Source: Sphingobium aromaticiconvertens (GTDB taxonomy: Bacteria > Pseudomonadota > Alphaproteobacteria > Sphingomonadales > Sphingomonadaceae). From it: a DNA stretch of 64,000 bases. Where the stretch lies: contig NZ_JBANRJ010000001.1 in NCBI RefSeq assembly GCF_037154075.1, forward strand, positions 3,529,501 through 3,593,500, written 5' to 3'. Positions 39,526-48,891 of the stretch are shown piece after piece; the stretch's first letter is position 1, and each line of letters begins with the position of its first letter. The notes under the pieces are model-generated. The model was given only the letters and a program-made list of their open reading frames with translations. It was not told the origin of the DNA and did no database searches. Position numbers and translations under genes: made by a program.

Positions 39526-40044
39526 GTGTCATCACTCCTCTCCCTCGCCAGCTTCCCGGAAAGCGCCGTCGACCGGCTGCTCGATGCGGCGTTCGGGGCC
39601 GAGCGACGGGGGCGCACCGCGTATAAAATCCGTGAGGGGATGGCATGGCTGCCCCATTTGTCGTTCGGCATCGCGAACGCGGACGGCGACCTCATCGGTT
39701 CGCTGCAAAGCTGGCCCGTGGCGCTGCATGGCGCCGATGGGGTGCAGATCCCGTTGGTCATGGTCGGCCCCGTCGCGGTCGAACCTTCGCTCCAGCTTGG
39801 CGGCCATGGCCGTGCAATGATGGATGCGGTGGTCGCGGCGGCGCGCGCGCAGCACAGCGATCCGCTGATGATGATCGGCGATCCTGAATATTATGGCCGC
39901 TTCTGGGGCTTCACCGCAGAGGGCACCGGCGGCTGGAACGCCCCCGGCCCGTTCGAGCAGCGCCGCCTGATGGCGCTCTCGGTCGACGGCCGCATTATTG
40001 GCGGCACGGGCATGCTGGGACCGCGAATCCGGGTCAGCGCCTGA
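39526..40044 (+). CDS. GNAT-family N-acetyltransferase
   Basis: A 172-residue GNAT protein beginning at GTG 39526. The acetyl-CoA region is VMVGPVAVEPSLQLGGHGRAMMDAVVAAA (with the Q/R-x-x-G-x-G/A-like pattern QLGGHG), and MMIGDPEYYGRFWGF is the segment typical of YhbS-like proteins. Substrate unknown. It begins a plus-strand run that leads into the DUF1285, NUDIX and CCA-transferase genes, but a 44-base gap makes co-transcription only possible. Confidence 0.85.
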   Translation: MSSLLSLASFPESAVDRLLDAAFGAERRGRTAYKIREGMAWLPHLSFGIANADGDLIGSLQSWPVALHGADGVQIPLVMVGPVAVEPSLQLGGHGRAMMDAVVAAARAQHSDPLMMIGDPEYYGRFWGFTAEGTGGWNAPGPFEQRRLMALSVDGRIIGGTGMLGPRIRVSA

Positions 40045-40088
40045 TTTCCCTTTTGCGTTCGTGGCTTTGCGATCCTATCTCCCTACCC

Positions 40089-40655
40089 ATGCCCATGGAC
40101 CCATTGCCCGATCTCGACACGCTTTCGCTCGCTGACGTCGCCCGATTGGCGCAGGAAAAGCGTCTACCGCCGGTCGATCAATGGAACCCCGACCATTGCG
40201 GCGACAGTGAGATGCGGATCGCCCGCGACGGCACATGGTTCCATCAGGGATCGCCGATCGGGCGGGAGGCGATGGTCCGCCTCTTCTCCACCATCTTGCG
40301 GCGCGAACCGGACGGCAGCTTCGTCCTCGTCACCCCGGTCGAAAAACTGACCATCGCCGTCGATGACGCCCCCTTCGTCGCGGTCGAGATGAAGGGCGAA
40401 GGCACAGGCGAAACCCGCACCCTCGCCTTCCGCCTCAACACCGGCGATCTGCTGACGGCTGGCCCCGACCATGCGCTGACCATCCGTGAGAGCGAGAACG
40501 GCCCCCACCCCTATCTGCTCGTCCGCGCAGGGTTGGAAGCGCTGGTCGCCCGCAGCGTCTATTATGAATTGATGAACCTCGCGCTGGAGGAAGGCTCCAT
40601 CCCCGCAGGCCTCTGGAGCGATGGCGCCTTCTTCCGCCTGGATGGTCAGGCATGA
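40089..40655 (+). CDS. DUF1285 protein
   Basis: About 188 residues from ATG 40089 (MPMDPLPDLDTLSL). The central block DGTWFHQGSPIGREAMVRLFSTILRREPDG and LVTPVEKLTIAVDDAPFVAVEM matches DUF1285, a conserved alpha/gammaproteobacterial family without known function. The stop overlaps the start of the NUDIX gene by four bases (ATGA), so the three-gene run DUF1285-NUDIX-CCA transferase is one operon with coupled translation. Confidence 0.87.
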   Translation: MPMDPLPDLDTLSLADVARLAQEKRLPPVDQWNPDHCGDSEMRIARDGTWFHQGSPIGREAMVRLFSTILRREPDGSFVLVTPVEKLTIAVDDAPFVAVEMKGEGTGETRTLAFRLNTGDLLTAGPDHALTIRESENGPHPYLLVRAGLEALVARSVYYELMNLALEEGSIPAGLWSDGAFFRLDGQA

Positions 40656-41266
40656 CGCTGGCGCAGCGGCTACGCGCCGCGTTGATTGATGGGCATGCGC
40701 GCGACATCGGCCTGGATGTATCGGATACGCGCGACCCCCGGATCGACGGCGCGCAGATAGCGTTGGCGCCTGCCGCCGTGCTGGTGGCCGTCACCGACCG
40801 TCCCGAACCCGGCCTGATCCTGACCCAGCGCTCCGCCTTTCTTCGCAAACATCCGGGCCAGATTGCCTTTCCCGGTGGCCGCATGGACCCCGAAGACGCG
40901 GACGAGATCGCCGCAGCGCTCCGCGAAGCGCAGGAGGAAATCGCCCTGCCCCCTGACCGGGTCGAGGTGATTGGCATGTCCGACCGCTATCACACCTTCA
41001 CCGGCTTCGACATCGTACCCGTGCTGGGCGTTGTTCCGCCCGACCTGCCACTCCACGCGCAGGAGAGTGAGGTTGAGAGCTGGTTCGAACTGCCGCTCGC
41101 CTTTGCGCTGGCCCCTGCCAATCGCGTGCGCAAATCCATCGTCTTTGAGGGCGCGGAACGGCATTTCTATGAAATCCAGTGGCAGGACCGTCGCATCTGG
41201 GGTGTGACCGCCGCCATTCTCGCCAATCTTTCGCGCAGGCTGGGCCATGACCACGAAACGGCCTGA
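40652..41266 (+). CDS. NUDIX hydrolase, CoA pyrophosphatase-like
   Basis: A 204-residue NUDIX enzyme. The Nudix box reads GGRMDPEDADEIAAALREAQEEI, here split as GGRMDPEDADE and REAQEEI, near residues 76-98, and the preceding HPGQIAFPGG is the mark of the NudL/CoA-diphosphatase group. It likely splits CoA or related compounds into 4'-phosphopantetheine and an adenosine nucleotide. It overlaps DUF1285 by four bases and the CCA-transferase gene by twenty bases. Confidence 0.92.
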   Translation: MTLAQRLRAALIDGHARDIGLDVSDTRDPRIDGAQIALAPAAVLVAVTDRPEPGLILTQRSAFLRKHPGQIAFPGGRMDPEDADEIAAALREAQEEIALPPDRVEVIGMSDRYHTFTGFDIVPVLGVVPPDLPLHAQESEVESWFELPLAFALAPANRVRKSIVFEGAERHFYEIQWQDRRIWGVTAAILANLSRRLGHDHETA

Positions 41267-42485
41267 CAGCCATCTGCCTGACGCCCCATGGCGGCACGGG
41301 CCGGGCATGGACAGCCTGTTCGATGCACTGGGCGCGCGCGACGGCACGGCCCGCTTCGTCGGCGGCGCGGTCCGCGATACGCTGCTGGGCCTGCCGGTTC
41401 AGGATGTGGACGTCGCAACGACCCTGACGCCGCAAGCCGTACTGGATTGCCTGAAGACGGCGGGAATCAAGGCGGTGCCCACAGGCATCGACCATGGCAC
41501 AGTCACAGCCATCGTCGCGGGCGCGCCGGTCGAGATCACCACATTGCGGCGCGACGTCAGCACTGACGGGCGGCGCGCGACCGTCGCTTATACCGACGAC
41601 TGGCGAGAGGATGCGGCCCGGCGCGACTTCACGATCAATGCGCTCTACGCCGATCCCCTGACGGGCGAGATATTCGATTATTTCGGTGGCCTCGCCGACC
41701 TCTCGGCCCGACGCATCCGATTCATCGGCAGCGCGGACGCACGGATCGCGGAAGATCATCTGCGTATCATGCGCTATTTCCGCTTCCTCGCCCGCTACGG
41801 TACCGGCGAGCAGGATGAGGTCGCCTATCGCGCCTGTATTGCAGGCGCCAACAGCCTGATGGCACTATCGCGCGAGCGGATTGCCGATGAACTGATGAAG
41901 CTGCTTGCTGTCACTGACCCCGCGCCTGTGCTGCGGTTGATGATCGAGGGCAACATATTGCGCGCCGTCCTGCCGGAAATCGACGCTGCCGGTGTAGAGC
42001 GGGTGGCCAATCTCGTCACGCGGGAAGCCAGTGCCGCGGCTCCTCCCTCAGCGCTTCGTCGCCTGTGCGCGCTCATGCCGCAGGACGCAGCGCTTGCCGA
42101 CAACATCGCCACCCGCCTCAAGCTGTCAAACAAGGCGCGCAAGCGCATCGCGGCGGCGCTGGCCCCGCCAACCACCGCCGCCAGCCCACCCGCCAGTCCA
42201 CAGGCGCTCGCCTATCGCATTGGTAAGGAAGCGGCGGTCGATCGCTGCCTGCTTGATCCCAGCGCCGACCTCAGCCTGATCGCGACGCTGGCTGACTGGC
42301 AACGTCCGACACTGGGCGTTGGCGGCGGCGCATTGATCGCACGCGGGCTACCTGCCGGGCCGGATGTCGCCACGGCGCTGCGCGCGGTCGAGGATCAATG
42401 GGTGGAAGAGGGCTTTCCCGGCCCCAGACGTGTCAGCGTGATCGCCGATCAGATCACTTCGAAGTTCCAGCGCGCGCGCCAGTAA
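41247..42485 (+). CDS. cca: CCA tRNA nucleotidyltransferase
   Basis: Adds or repairs the CCA end of tRNAs, or polyadenylates RNA (class II nucleotidyltransferase family). 412 residues. Nucleotide-binding loop FVGGAVRDTLLGLPVQDVDVAT with the Gly-Gly and Asp-x-Asp, then RRDFTINALYAD and the EDHLRIMRYFRFLARYG region. All three tRNAs in this window already encode CCA, so its main role here would be repair. It overlaps the NUDIX gene by 20 bases. The 3' end overlaps the convergent EAL gene by 37 bases. Confidence 0.92.
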   Translation: MTTKRPDSHLPDAPWRHGPGMDSLFDALGARDGTARFVGGAVRDTLLGLPVQDVDVATTLTPQAVLDCLKTAGIKAVPTGIDHGTVTAIVAGAPVEITTLRRDVSTDGRRATVAYTDDWREDAARRDFTINALYADPLTGEIFDYFGGLADLSARRIRFIGSADARIAEDHLRIMRYFRFLARYGTGEQDEVAYRACIAGANSLMALSRERIADELMKLLAVTDPAPVLRLMIEGNILRAVLPEIDAAGVERVANLVTREASAAAPPSALRRLCALMPQDAALADNIATRLKLSNKARKRIAAALAPPTTAASPPASPQALAYRIGKEAAVDRCLLDPSADLSLIATLADWQRPTLGVGGGALIARGLPAGPDVATALRAVEDQWVEEGFPGPRRVSVIADQITSKFQRARQ

Positions 42486-44197
42486 TCGAACGCTTCCGTC
42501 TCGCCCATCGGCTTGGCGAAATGATAGCCCTGACCCTGCCAGCAGCCCATTTCCTGCAACCGTGACGCCAGCGCCTGGCTCTCAATCCCCTCCGCCGTGG
42601 TGTGGAGATTGAGCGATTCGGCGAGCGACAATATGGTTCGGACGATCACTTCCTTTTCGCGATCCTCCAGCATGGAGAAGACAAAGCTGCGGTCGATCTT
42701 TAGAATGTCTATCGGCAGCGTGTGCAGGCTGGCCAGGTTGGAATAGCCCGTACCGAAATCGTCCATCGCAATGGACATTTTCAAATCCTTCAGCGCAATC
42801 AGTAGCTTGCGGGCCTTGTCCGGGTCGGCGATGATCGCGCCCTCGGTAATCTCGGCGGTCATGCGGTTGCCCGCGATCCCCGCATAGCGCAGCGCTTCCT
42901 CGAACATCGACGCCACATCGTCCCGCGCCATCTGAATCGGCGACAGGTTGACGTTGACCCCGACCGGCAGCGCCTCGCCAAAGGCCGCATCCCAGCGCGA
43001 CAATGTCTGCGCCGCCTCATAGGCCGCCCATCGACCCAACTGGGTGATGAGGCCGCTTTCCTCGGCGACGGCGATAAACTCCATGGGCGAGACCGCGCCC
43101 AGTTCCTCATCATTCCATCGCGCCAGCGCCTCGAATCCGGTCACTTCTCCGGTCTTGAGGTGGATCAACGGCTGGAACGCCAGGTTCAGCGCGCCCTGCG
43201 ACAAGGCGACGCGCAACCGGCTCTCGACAGAAAAGCGGCGATGCGCTTCCTTGAGCACGCCATTGCGATAGATTTCGATCTTGCCGCTGTGCTTGGCGAT
43301 CTTGACCGCCGCCTGCGCCTTGCGAACGACGTCGTCGGGATCTTCGTCCAGGCTGGTCGACAGCGCGCAGCCAATCGCACAATCCACGCGGATCTGAAGA
43401 TCCGACAGCCGGATCGGCGAACTCAGCGCATCCTTGACCCGCTGGACGATATGCAAGGCGTCCGACAGGCCATTGTTGATTCGCGCAAAGATCGCAAAAT
43501 CATTGCCGCCGATGCGCGCCAGCACATCACCCTGCCGCAACCCGGACTTCAACCGCTTGGCGACCGTGATCAGCAATTCATCGCCTGCCATCGGCCCCAG
43601 CGATTCGTTGACGCGGCTGAACCGGCTCAGGTCGATCGCGATGATCGCAAAGCCGGCATTGTCCGTTGGCGCGATGTGAGCGATGCGGTCGTCAATCTCT
43701 TCACCAAAGCCGGTGCGATTGGGTAGCGCGGTCAGACTGTCCGACAGCAATTCACGCCGCAGATTCTTCTCGATCAGGCGCTCGCTGGTGCGGTCGATCG
43801 CCGTAACGAGCAACTGGACGCACTTGTCATCGCGCGACGGCACGCGCCCGATGGTGCAGTGGAAATATTCCGGCCCCAGCTTGCCCTCGCATCGCAACTC
43901 GAACCCCTCCGAAGGGTGATTCGATTCGAGAAAAGCAAGGATGCGGTCCCGCCACTGAGAGTTGGAGAGGCGCTGCTCTATACCCGTGGTCGTCAGGAAC
44001 CGGGCAGCGAAGCCATCATTGGCTGCGCGGACAGATAATCGATTGTTTTCAAAAGTAAATATAGCGCCGCCCTGCGGCAGGGCGCTCAACCAGCCTGCGG
44101 CCTGATCCGGCGCGCGCACGGGTTCGACGACGCCTGCGGACCTGGGTTCGCGAGCCTTCTTTTCGTTCGCCCTGTGATGCGCGGACACGGATTCCAT
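42449..44197 (-). CDS. Degenerate GGDEF plus EAL domain protein
   Basis: About 582 residues, start taken as ATG 44197. Order: PAS-like N-terminal region (to about residue 150), a GGDEF domain, then an EAL domain. The GGDEF loop reads ARIGGNDFAIF, so the catalytic second acidic residue is changed and cyclase activity is doubtful. The EAL half has all expected elements: TGFEALARW, VNLSPIQ, AEITEGAI, IAMDDFGTGYSNLA, ILKIDRSFV, AEGIES and GQGYHFAKPM, so it should break down c-di-GMP. No signal peptide or membrane segment, so it is cytosolic. Confidence 0.9.
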   Translation of the reverse strand: MESVSAHHRANEKKAREPRSAGVVEPVRAPDQAAGWLSALPQGGAIFTFENNRLSVRAANDGFAARFLTTTGIEQRLSNSQWRDRILAFLESNHPSEGFELRCEGKLGPEYFHCTIGRVPSRDDKCVQLLVTAIDRTSERLIEKNLRRELLSDSLTALPNRTGFGEEIDDRIAHIAPTDNAGFAIIAIDLSRFSRVNESLGPMAGDELLITVAKRLKSGLRQGDVLARIGGNDFAIFARINNGLSDALHIVQRVKDALSSPIRLSDLQIRVDCAIGCALSTSLDEDPDDVVRKAQAAVKIAKHSGKIEIYRNGVLKEAHRRFSVESRLRVALSQGALNLAFQPLIHLKTGEVTGFEALARWNDEELGAVSPMEFIAVAEESGLITQLGRWAAYEAAQTLSRWDAAFGEALPVGVNVNLSPIQMARDDVASMFEEALRYAGIAGNRMTAEITEGAIIADPDKARKLLIALKDLKMSIAMDDFGTGYSNLASLHTLPIDILKIDRSFVFSMLEDREKEVIVRTILSLAESLNLHTTAEGIESQALASRLQEMGCWQGQGYHFAKPMGETEAFDYWRARWNFEVI

Positions 44198-44347
44198 AGG
44201 TCCGCGATAGTGGCAGGAGGTAAATTTTCGGGAAACGTTGTCCGATTTGTCCAAAGGATTTTTACGTCAGCCGAACAGGCCGACGCCCCGGAAAGGCACG
44301 AAAACCCTGGTTCTGCAACGACTTGCGATCCTATGCATAAAAAGCTT

Positions 44348-46636
44348 CTAGAATTTATTGTCGCGAGGGAAGCCATTGGGCGGCATCCGCCCAGCCGCAC
44401 CACGCGCCACACGCCACGGCGTCATATCCGGTTCAGACCGCATCCGTCCGCTGTCGCCCCCCATCGCCCAGCTAAGGCCGTCCGCCAGCCGGAACGCAAT
44501 CGCATCCGACAGCCCGCCGTCGCGATAGCGCTGCAACTGCACGCCCGATCCGCGCGCCATTTCGGGCAGTTCGCCCAGCGCGAAAACCAGCAGCTTGCGG
44601 TTCTCACCAATCACCGCGACGCTATCCGCTTCCGCCGGAACCACACGAATAACGCCCAGCCGCGCGCCGGTACGGACATTGACGACCTGCTTACCCTTGC
44701 GCGTTTCGGCCATGATATCCGCCACATTGGCGACAAAGCCGCGCCCGTCCGTGGCCGCCAGCAGCAATTTAGCCCCAGCACGCGCGGGCATCAGCGCAAT
44801 GATCGCGCTGTCATTTTCCAGGTCGAGCATCAGCCGCACCGGATCGCCAAAACCCCGCCCACCGGGCAGCTTGTCCGCGCCCAGCGTGTAGATGCGCCCC
44901 GTCGATGTCGCCAGCAGCAGCTTGTCGGTGGTCTGCGCGTGAAAGGCGAACATCGGTCCGTCGCCTTCCTTGAACTTCAGCGTATCGGCCGCAGCCAGAT
45001 CGCGATGCCCGCTCATCGCGCGTATCCATCCGCGTTCGGACAGGATGACCGTGATCGGTTCCTTCTCGATCATCGCCTCCAGCGGAATTTCGCGTGCCGG
45101 GGCCGCTTCCTCCACCAGCGTCCGCCGCCGCCCGATGTTTGTCTCCGGCCCATAGCGTTTCCGCAGATCGGCCAGGTCGCGCTTCAACCGCGTGCGCTGC
45201 CGCGCCGGGCTTTCGACCAGCTTCACCAGCTCGTCGCGCTCCTTCACCAGATCGGCATGTTCGCGCCGCAATTCCATCTCTTCCAGACGCCGCAGCGACC
45301 GCAGGCGCATATTCAAAATCGCCTCGGCCTGCCGGTCGGTCAGGCTGAACTCCTCCATCATCACCTGCTTCGGCTCATCCTCGGTACGGATGATCTCGAT
45401 CACCCGGTCGAGGTTGAGAAAAGCGATGATATAGCCGTCGAGCAGTTCCAGCCGCGCGGCAATCTTGTCCAGCCTATGCTGCGCCCGCCGCACCAGCACG
45501 TCGATCTGGTGCCGCAACCATTCGACCAGCACTTCGCGCAGCCCCATGACGCGCGGGGTCCGGTCCGCACCCAGCACGTTGAGATTCAGGCTGAACCGGT
45601 TTTCCAGATCGGTCAGCCGGAACAGGCTGTCCATCAGCACATCGGGATCGACCGTCCGCGCGCGCGGCTCGATGACGATACGGATTTCCGTGTCGCTCTC
45701 GTCCCGCACATCCGCCAGGATCGGCAGCTTGCGATCGTTGATGAGCGCAGCAATATGCTCGATCAGCTTCGACTTCTGCACCTGATAGGGAATCTCGGTG
45801 ACGATCGCGACCCAGGTGCCACGCCCCCCCTCTTCCTTGTGCCAGCGCGCCCGCGTGCGGAAGGCGCCCCGCCCGGTGGCATAAGCCTCAGAGATGATCG
45901 CGGCATTGTCCACCAGCACGCCGCCGGTCGGGAAGTCCGGTCCCTTCACAATCTCCATCAGCGCCGCATGATCCGCATCGGGATTTTCGATCAGCAGCGA
46001 CGCCGCGTCGATCAGTTCGCTGACATTCTGCGGCGGGATGCTGGTCGCCATGCCGACCGCGATACCGCTGGCGCCATTAGCCAGCAGGTTGGGGAACAGG
46101 CCGGGGAACACCTCCGGCTCTTCATCCTCGCCATTATATGTCGGGCGGAAATCGACCGTGCCCTCGTCCAGCCCGGCCATCAGGTCGGCCGCAGGCTGGG
46201 TCAGACGCGCCTCGGTATAGCGCATGGCCGCGGCATTATCGCCGTCGATATTGCCAAAATTGCCCTGCCCATCGACCAGCGGCGTCCGCAGCGAAAAATC
46301 CTGCGCCAGCCGCACCATCGCGTCATAGACGGAGGTGTCGCCATGCGGATGATATTTGCCGATAACATCACCGACGACGCGCGCGCACTTCTTGTAACTG
46401 GTGGTGTTGCGCGCCGGATTGGCGACCAGCACATCGGGGCTGGCGCCGGAAGGCTCCATCTTCAGCAGCCGCATTGCCCATAACAGCCGCCGATGCACAG
46501 GCTTCAACCCATCGCGCAGGTCCGGCAACGACCGCGCGGTGATGGTGGAGAGTGCATAGACAAGATAGCGTTCGGACAGCGCCGCGTCGAAAGGATGGTC
46601 CTTGATACTGTCGAACGGGTCGCGAAAATCGGTCAT
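44348..46636 (-). CDS. parC: DNA topoisomerase IV subunit A
   Basis: Breakage-reunion subunit of topoisomerase IV, which unlinks daughter chromosomes. About 762 residues from ATG 46636 ([11 protein letters not shown]). The start region [35 protein letters not shown] and the active-site Tyr stretch ([12 protein letters not shown]) are clear, and the C-terminal blades follow. The quinolone-determining region reads [19 protein letters not shown]; the residue usually mutated to resistance is Asp-Thr-Ser here and gives no sign of a classical change. parE is not in the window. Confidence 0.95.
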   Translation of the reverse strand: MTDFRDPFDSIKDHPFDAALSERYLVYALSTITARSLPDLRDGLKPVHRRLLWAMRLLKMEPSGASPDVLVANPARNTTSYKKCARVVGDVIGKYHPHGDTSVYDAMVRLAQDFSLRTPLVDGQGNFGNIDGDNAAAMRYTEARLTQPAADLMAGLDEGTVDFRPTYNGEDEEPEVFPGLFPNLLANGASGIAVGMATSIPPQNVSELIDAASLLIENPDADHAALMEIVKGPDFPTGGVLVDNAAIISEAYATGRGAFRTRARWHKEEGGRGTWVAIVTEIPYQVQKSKLIEHIAALINDRKLPILADVRDESDTEIRIVIEPRARTVDPDVLMDSLFRLTDLENRFSLNLNVLGADRTPRVMGLREVLVEWLRHQIDVLVRRAQHRLDKIAARLELLDGYIIAFLNLDRVIEIIRTEDEPKQVMMEEFSLTDRQAEAILNMRLRSLRRLEEMELRREHADLVKERDELVKLVESPARQRTRLKRDLADLRKRYGPETNIGRRRTLVEEAAPAREIPLEAMIEKEPITVILSERGWIRAMSGHRDLAAADTLKFKEGDGPMFAFHAQTTDKLLLATSTGRIYTLGADKLPGGRGFGDPVRLMLDLENDSAIIALMPARAGAKLLLAATDGRGFVANVADIMAETRKGKQVVNVRTGARLGVIRVVPAEADSVAVIGENRKLLVFALGELPEMARGSGVQLQRYRDGGLSDAIAFRLADGLSWAMGGDSGRMRSEPDMTPWRVARGAAGRMPPNGFPRDNKF

Positions 46637-46725
46637 CACGGTCGGGATAGCAGGGTCGACGCCTGTGGCAAATGCTGTTTCAGCGGGGAATGCAGCTTCC
46701 ACGCCCGGACAGGCTGCTCACTGGC

Positions 46726-47646
46726 TCATCGCGGCAAATAGCGCCCCTCCGGATCCGCAGCGATTTCCCGCGCAAACTCGCCGCTGATCCAGTCCCGAAA
46801 CGCCTTCACCTTGGGCGTGTTGCGAGCGTGGGTGGGGCAAACGATCCAGTAGCTCGCCAGTTCGCGGACATAGGAGGAAACAGCCTCGACCAGCAGCTCC
46901 GCCTCCACCTCCTGCTTCCACATGAACAGGTTGACGATGGCGACGCCCTGCCCCGCCATCGCCGCGCGCCCTTCCATGACCTGCGAATCCAGCGCGATGC
47001 CGGGAATGGCGTGCGCCTCCCCCGCCTCCACGCCCATCGCCGCGAACCATTCGTGCCACCACATATCGTCGGGTGACAGGCGCGGCGCGGTAAACAGCGC
47101 CTGCGCGTCCGCGATCGCGCCATAGGATTCCAGCCAGACCGGGCTGCATAGTGGCGCGAGGCGATTATGGGTCAGTAATTGCACATGCATGCCGGGCCAG
47201 TGCCCCTGCCCCCCGCGCACGGCCAGATCAATGCCATCCCGCGCCAGATCGACGACCGCATCTTCCGCCTGAATACGCACCGCAAGGTCAGGATGATGCA
47301 TCTGGAATGCCCCGATCTTTGGCGCCAGCCACAGATGCGCGAAACTGTTGGTGCAACTGATCGTCAACACCGTCGCATGATCCTGCTCCAGCGCGGCAAA
47401 GCCCTGTCGCATCTGGTCGAAGGCACGAATGATGACCGGCGCCAGTTCCCGCCCCTTGTCGGTCAGGGCCACGCGCCGCCCCTGTCGCTGGAACAGGCTG
47501 AGGCCCAGCCGCTCCTCCAGCAACTTCACCTGATAACTGACAGCCGCCTGCGTCATCCCCAGTTCCTGTGCGGCGGCAGTGAAATTTTCAAGGCGAGCGG
47601 CGGCCTCGAACACGCGAATGGCGGCAAGGGAAGGAAGCGGGACCAT
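46726..47646 (-). CDS. LysR-family regulator (GcvA-like)
   Basis: About 306 residues from ATG 47646. The helix-turn-helix is LPSLAAIRVFEAAARLENFTAAAQELGMTQAAVSYQVKLLEERLG, cited here as LPSLAAIRVFEAAARLEN and ELGMTQAAVSYQVKLLE; it is of the GcvA type. The effector domain follows. The frame can be extended upstream to 48063 but that part is Arg/Ser-rich and unlikely. It is divergent from a 56-residue gene (47768) across 121 bases, which it may control. Confidence 0.9.
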   Translation of the reverse strand: MVPLPSLAAIRVFEAAARLENFTAAAQELGMTQAAVSYQVKLLEERLGLSLFQRQGRRVALTDKGRELAPVIIRAFDQMRQGFAALEQDHATVLTISCTNSFAHLWLAPKIGAFQMHHPDLAVRIQAEDAVVDLARDGIDLAVRGGQGHWPGMHVQLLTHNRLAPLCSPVWLESYGAIADAQALFTAPRLSPDDMWWHEWFAAMGVEAGEAHAIPGIALDSQVMEGRAAMAGQGVAIVNLFMWKQEVEAELLVEAVSSYVRELASYWIVCPTHARNTPKVKAFRDWISGEFAREIAADPEGRYLPR

Positions 47647-47767
47647 GGCGACAATATATAAGCCAGGCTTATCTGAAAGGTCCAGCCTTTGTTGGCCTGC
47701 CTCTCGCACATCAGCCATATCGGACGGGCCGAAAATATCGGCTTTCCTCGAACACGGAGATAGGACG

Positions 47768-47938
47768 ATGCGCGACGAATATGATGATCGGCTGCTGGAC
47801 AGCCTGCGGGAAGAGAGCAATGCCGGGATAGATCGGCTGCTCGACCGGATCATGCAGGCCTTCCGCGTGCTGCACCGCAGCCAGTGGTCGGCGCCCTGGG
47901 CAACGCAACAGGCGGAGCGCCGTTGCTGTGAGGGCTGA
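47768..47938 (+). CDS. Small hypothetical protein
   Basis: A 56-residue frame from ATG 47768 with a GGAGATAGG sequence just upstream. The product, MRDEYDDRLLDSLREESNAG then IDRLLDRIMQAFRVLHRSQW, is rich in acidic and Arg residues and likely helical. Divergent from the LysR gene. No family recognised; the short length limits certainty. Confidence 0.5.
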   Translation: MRDEYDDRLLDSLREESNAGIDRLLDRIMQAFRVLHRSQWSAPWATQQAERRCCEG

Positions 47939-48014
47939 CAGAAAGACAACGGGCGAAAAATGAAAAGGTGACGCAAGGGGTTGTCATTCCCGCTCGTTGC
48001 GCCACCTTTAATGC

Positions 48015-48776
48015 GTGCCAGATTTACCCCTTCCCATTTCCCCCGCCCTGCCCCCGCCTCCATCAGCCCTGCTGAACGGCGCAGCCCTGTTTCTCGATTT
48101 CGACGGAACGCTGGTGCCGATCATCGACCGGCCCGATGGGGTCCATGTCGACGCGGATCTTCTCACCCTGCTCCACACCCTGCGCGATCGCCTCAATGGG
48201 CGGCTGGCGATTGTCAGCGGCCGTTCGGTCGCCACCCTGCGCGACCTTGGTCTTGGCGATTTCATGCTCGCGGGCACCCATGGTCTTGAGTTTGCCCGCG
48301 CTGGCGAAGCCCCCCGCGCCCCTCCCCGCCTTGCGGCGATCGACACGGCCCAGAAAGTGATGGAGGCATTCGTCGCCGACAAACCGGGACTGCTCGTCGA
48401 GCGCAAGAGCATCAGCGTCGCCCTGCATTTCCGTGGCGCCCCGATATGGGCGGATGCCTGCGAAATGCTCGCCAAAGCTCTCACCGTCGAAGGCCTCCTC
48501 CTTCAGCATGGCAAAATGCTGTTCGAACTGCGCCCCGGCGGCGCGGACAAGGGCAGCGCGCTGCACGCCCTGATGCGCGAATCACCCATGGCTGGCGGCG
48601 TTCCTATCTTCATTGGCGACGACGTCACTGACGAAGAAGGTTTCGCCGCCGCCGCCAATATGGGGGGAGCGGGCATCCTTGTCGGGCCGGGTCGGGCGAC
48701 TCTTGCGGCATGGCGACTGGAACAGGTTGCCGCCGTCAGGCATTATCTGGCCGAGGGGGCCATACCGCACATCTGA
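48015..48776 (+). CDS. otsB: Trehalose-6-phosphate phosphatase
   Basis: HAD-family phosphatase that gives trehalose from trehalose 6-phosphate; 253 residues, start GTG 48015. The catalytic loop is AALFLDFDGTLVPIIDRPDG near residue 26; IVSGRSVATL and the acidic FIGDDVTDEEGFAAA near residue 200 complete the HAD site. First gene of otsB-GH15-otsA on the plus strand. A copy of the 44-nt structured repeat follows it. Confidence 0.95.
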   Translation: MPDLPLPISPALPPPPSALLNGAALFLDFDGTLVPIIDRPDGVHVDADLLTLLHTLRDRLNGRLAIVSGRSVATLRDLGLGDFMLAGTHGLEFARAGEAPRAPPRLAAIDTAQKVMEAFVADKPGLLVERKSISVALHFRGAPIWADACEMLAKALTVEGLLLQHGKMLFELRPGGADKGSALHALMRESPMAGGVPIFIGDDVTDEEGFAAAANMGGAGILVGPGRATLAAWRLEQVAAVRHYLAEGAIPHI

Positions 48777-48794
48777 TGCGGTAGCCCTCCCCAA

Positions 48795-48838
48795 GCATTT
48801 TCCACTCGGGTGAACTGACCCGGCGACTCGGAAAATGC
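48795..48838. repeat. 44-nt structured repeat, copy 2
   Basis: Outer arms GCATTTTC (48795-48802) and GAAAATGC (48831-48838), with the conserved ACTCG at 48826-48830. The inner stem is only partly paired. It lies between otsB and the GH15 gene. Confidence 0.85.
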
Positions 48839-48852
48839 GGATAGCAATGAAA

Positions 48853-48891
48853 CGGAGCGGTGAGCGATCCAGTGGATCGGTCTCCGCTCCG
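48853..48891. repeat. Second hairpin following repeat copy 2, holds the GH15 start
   Basis: CGGAGCGG (48853-48860) pairs with CCGCTCCG (48884-48891), with inner pairing GATCC/GGATC. The candidate GTG start of the GH15 gene at 48860 lies in the stem. Confidence 0.75.

Noticed and set aside
44174..46483. Very long open frame opposite parC (about 769 codons)
   Set aside because: It is a mirror of the parC coding pattern in high-GC DNA; the product shows no domain and the minus-strand ParC is certain.
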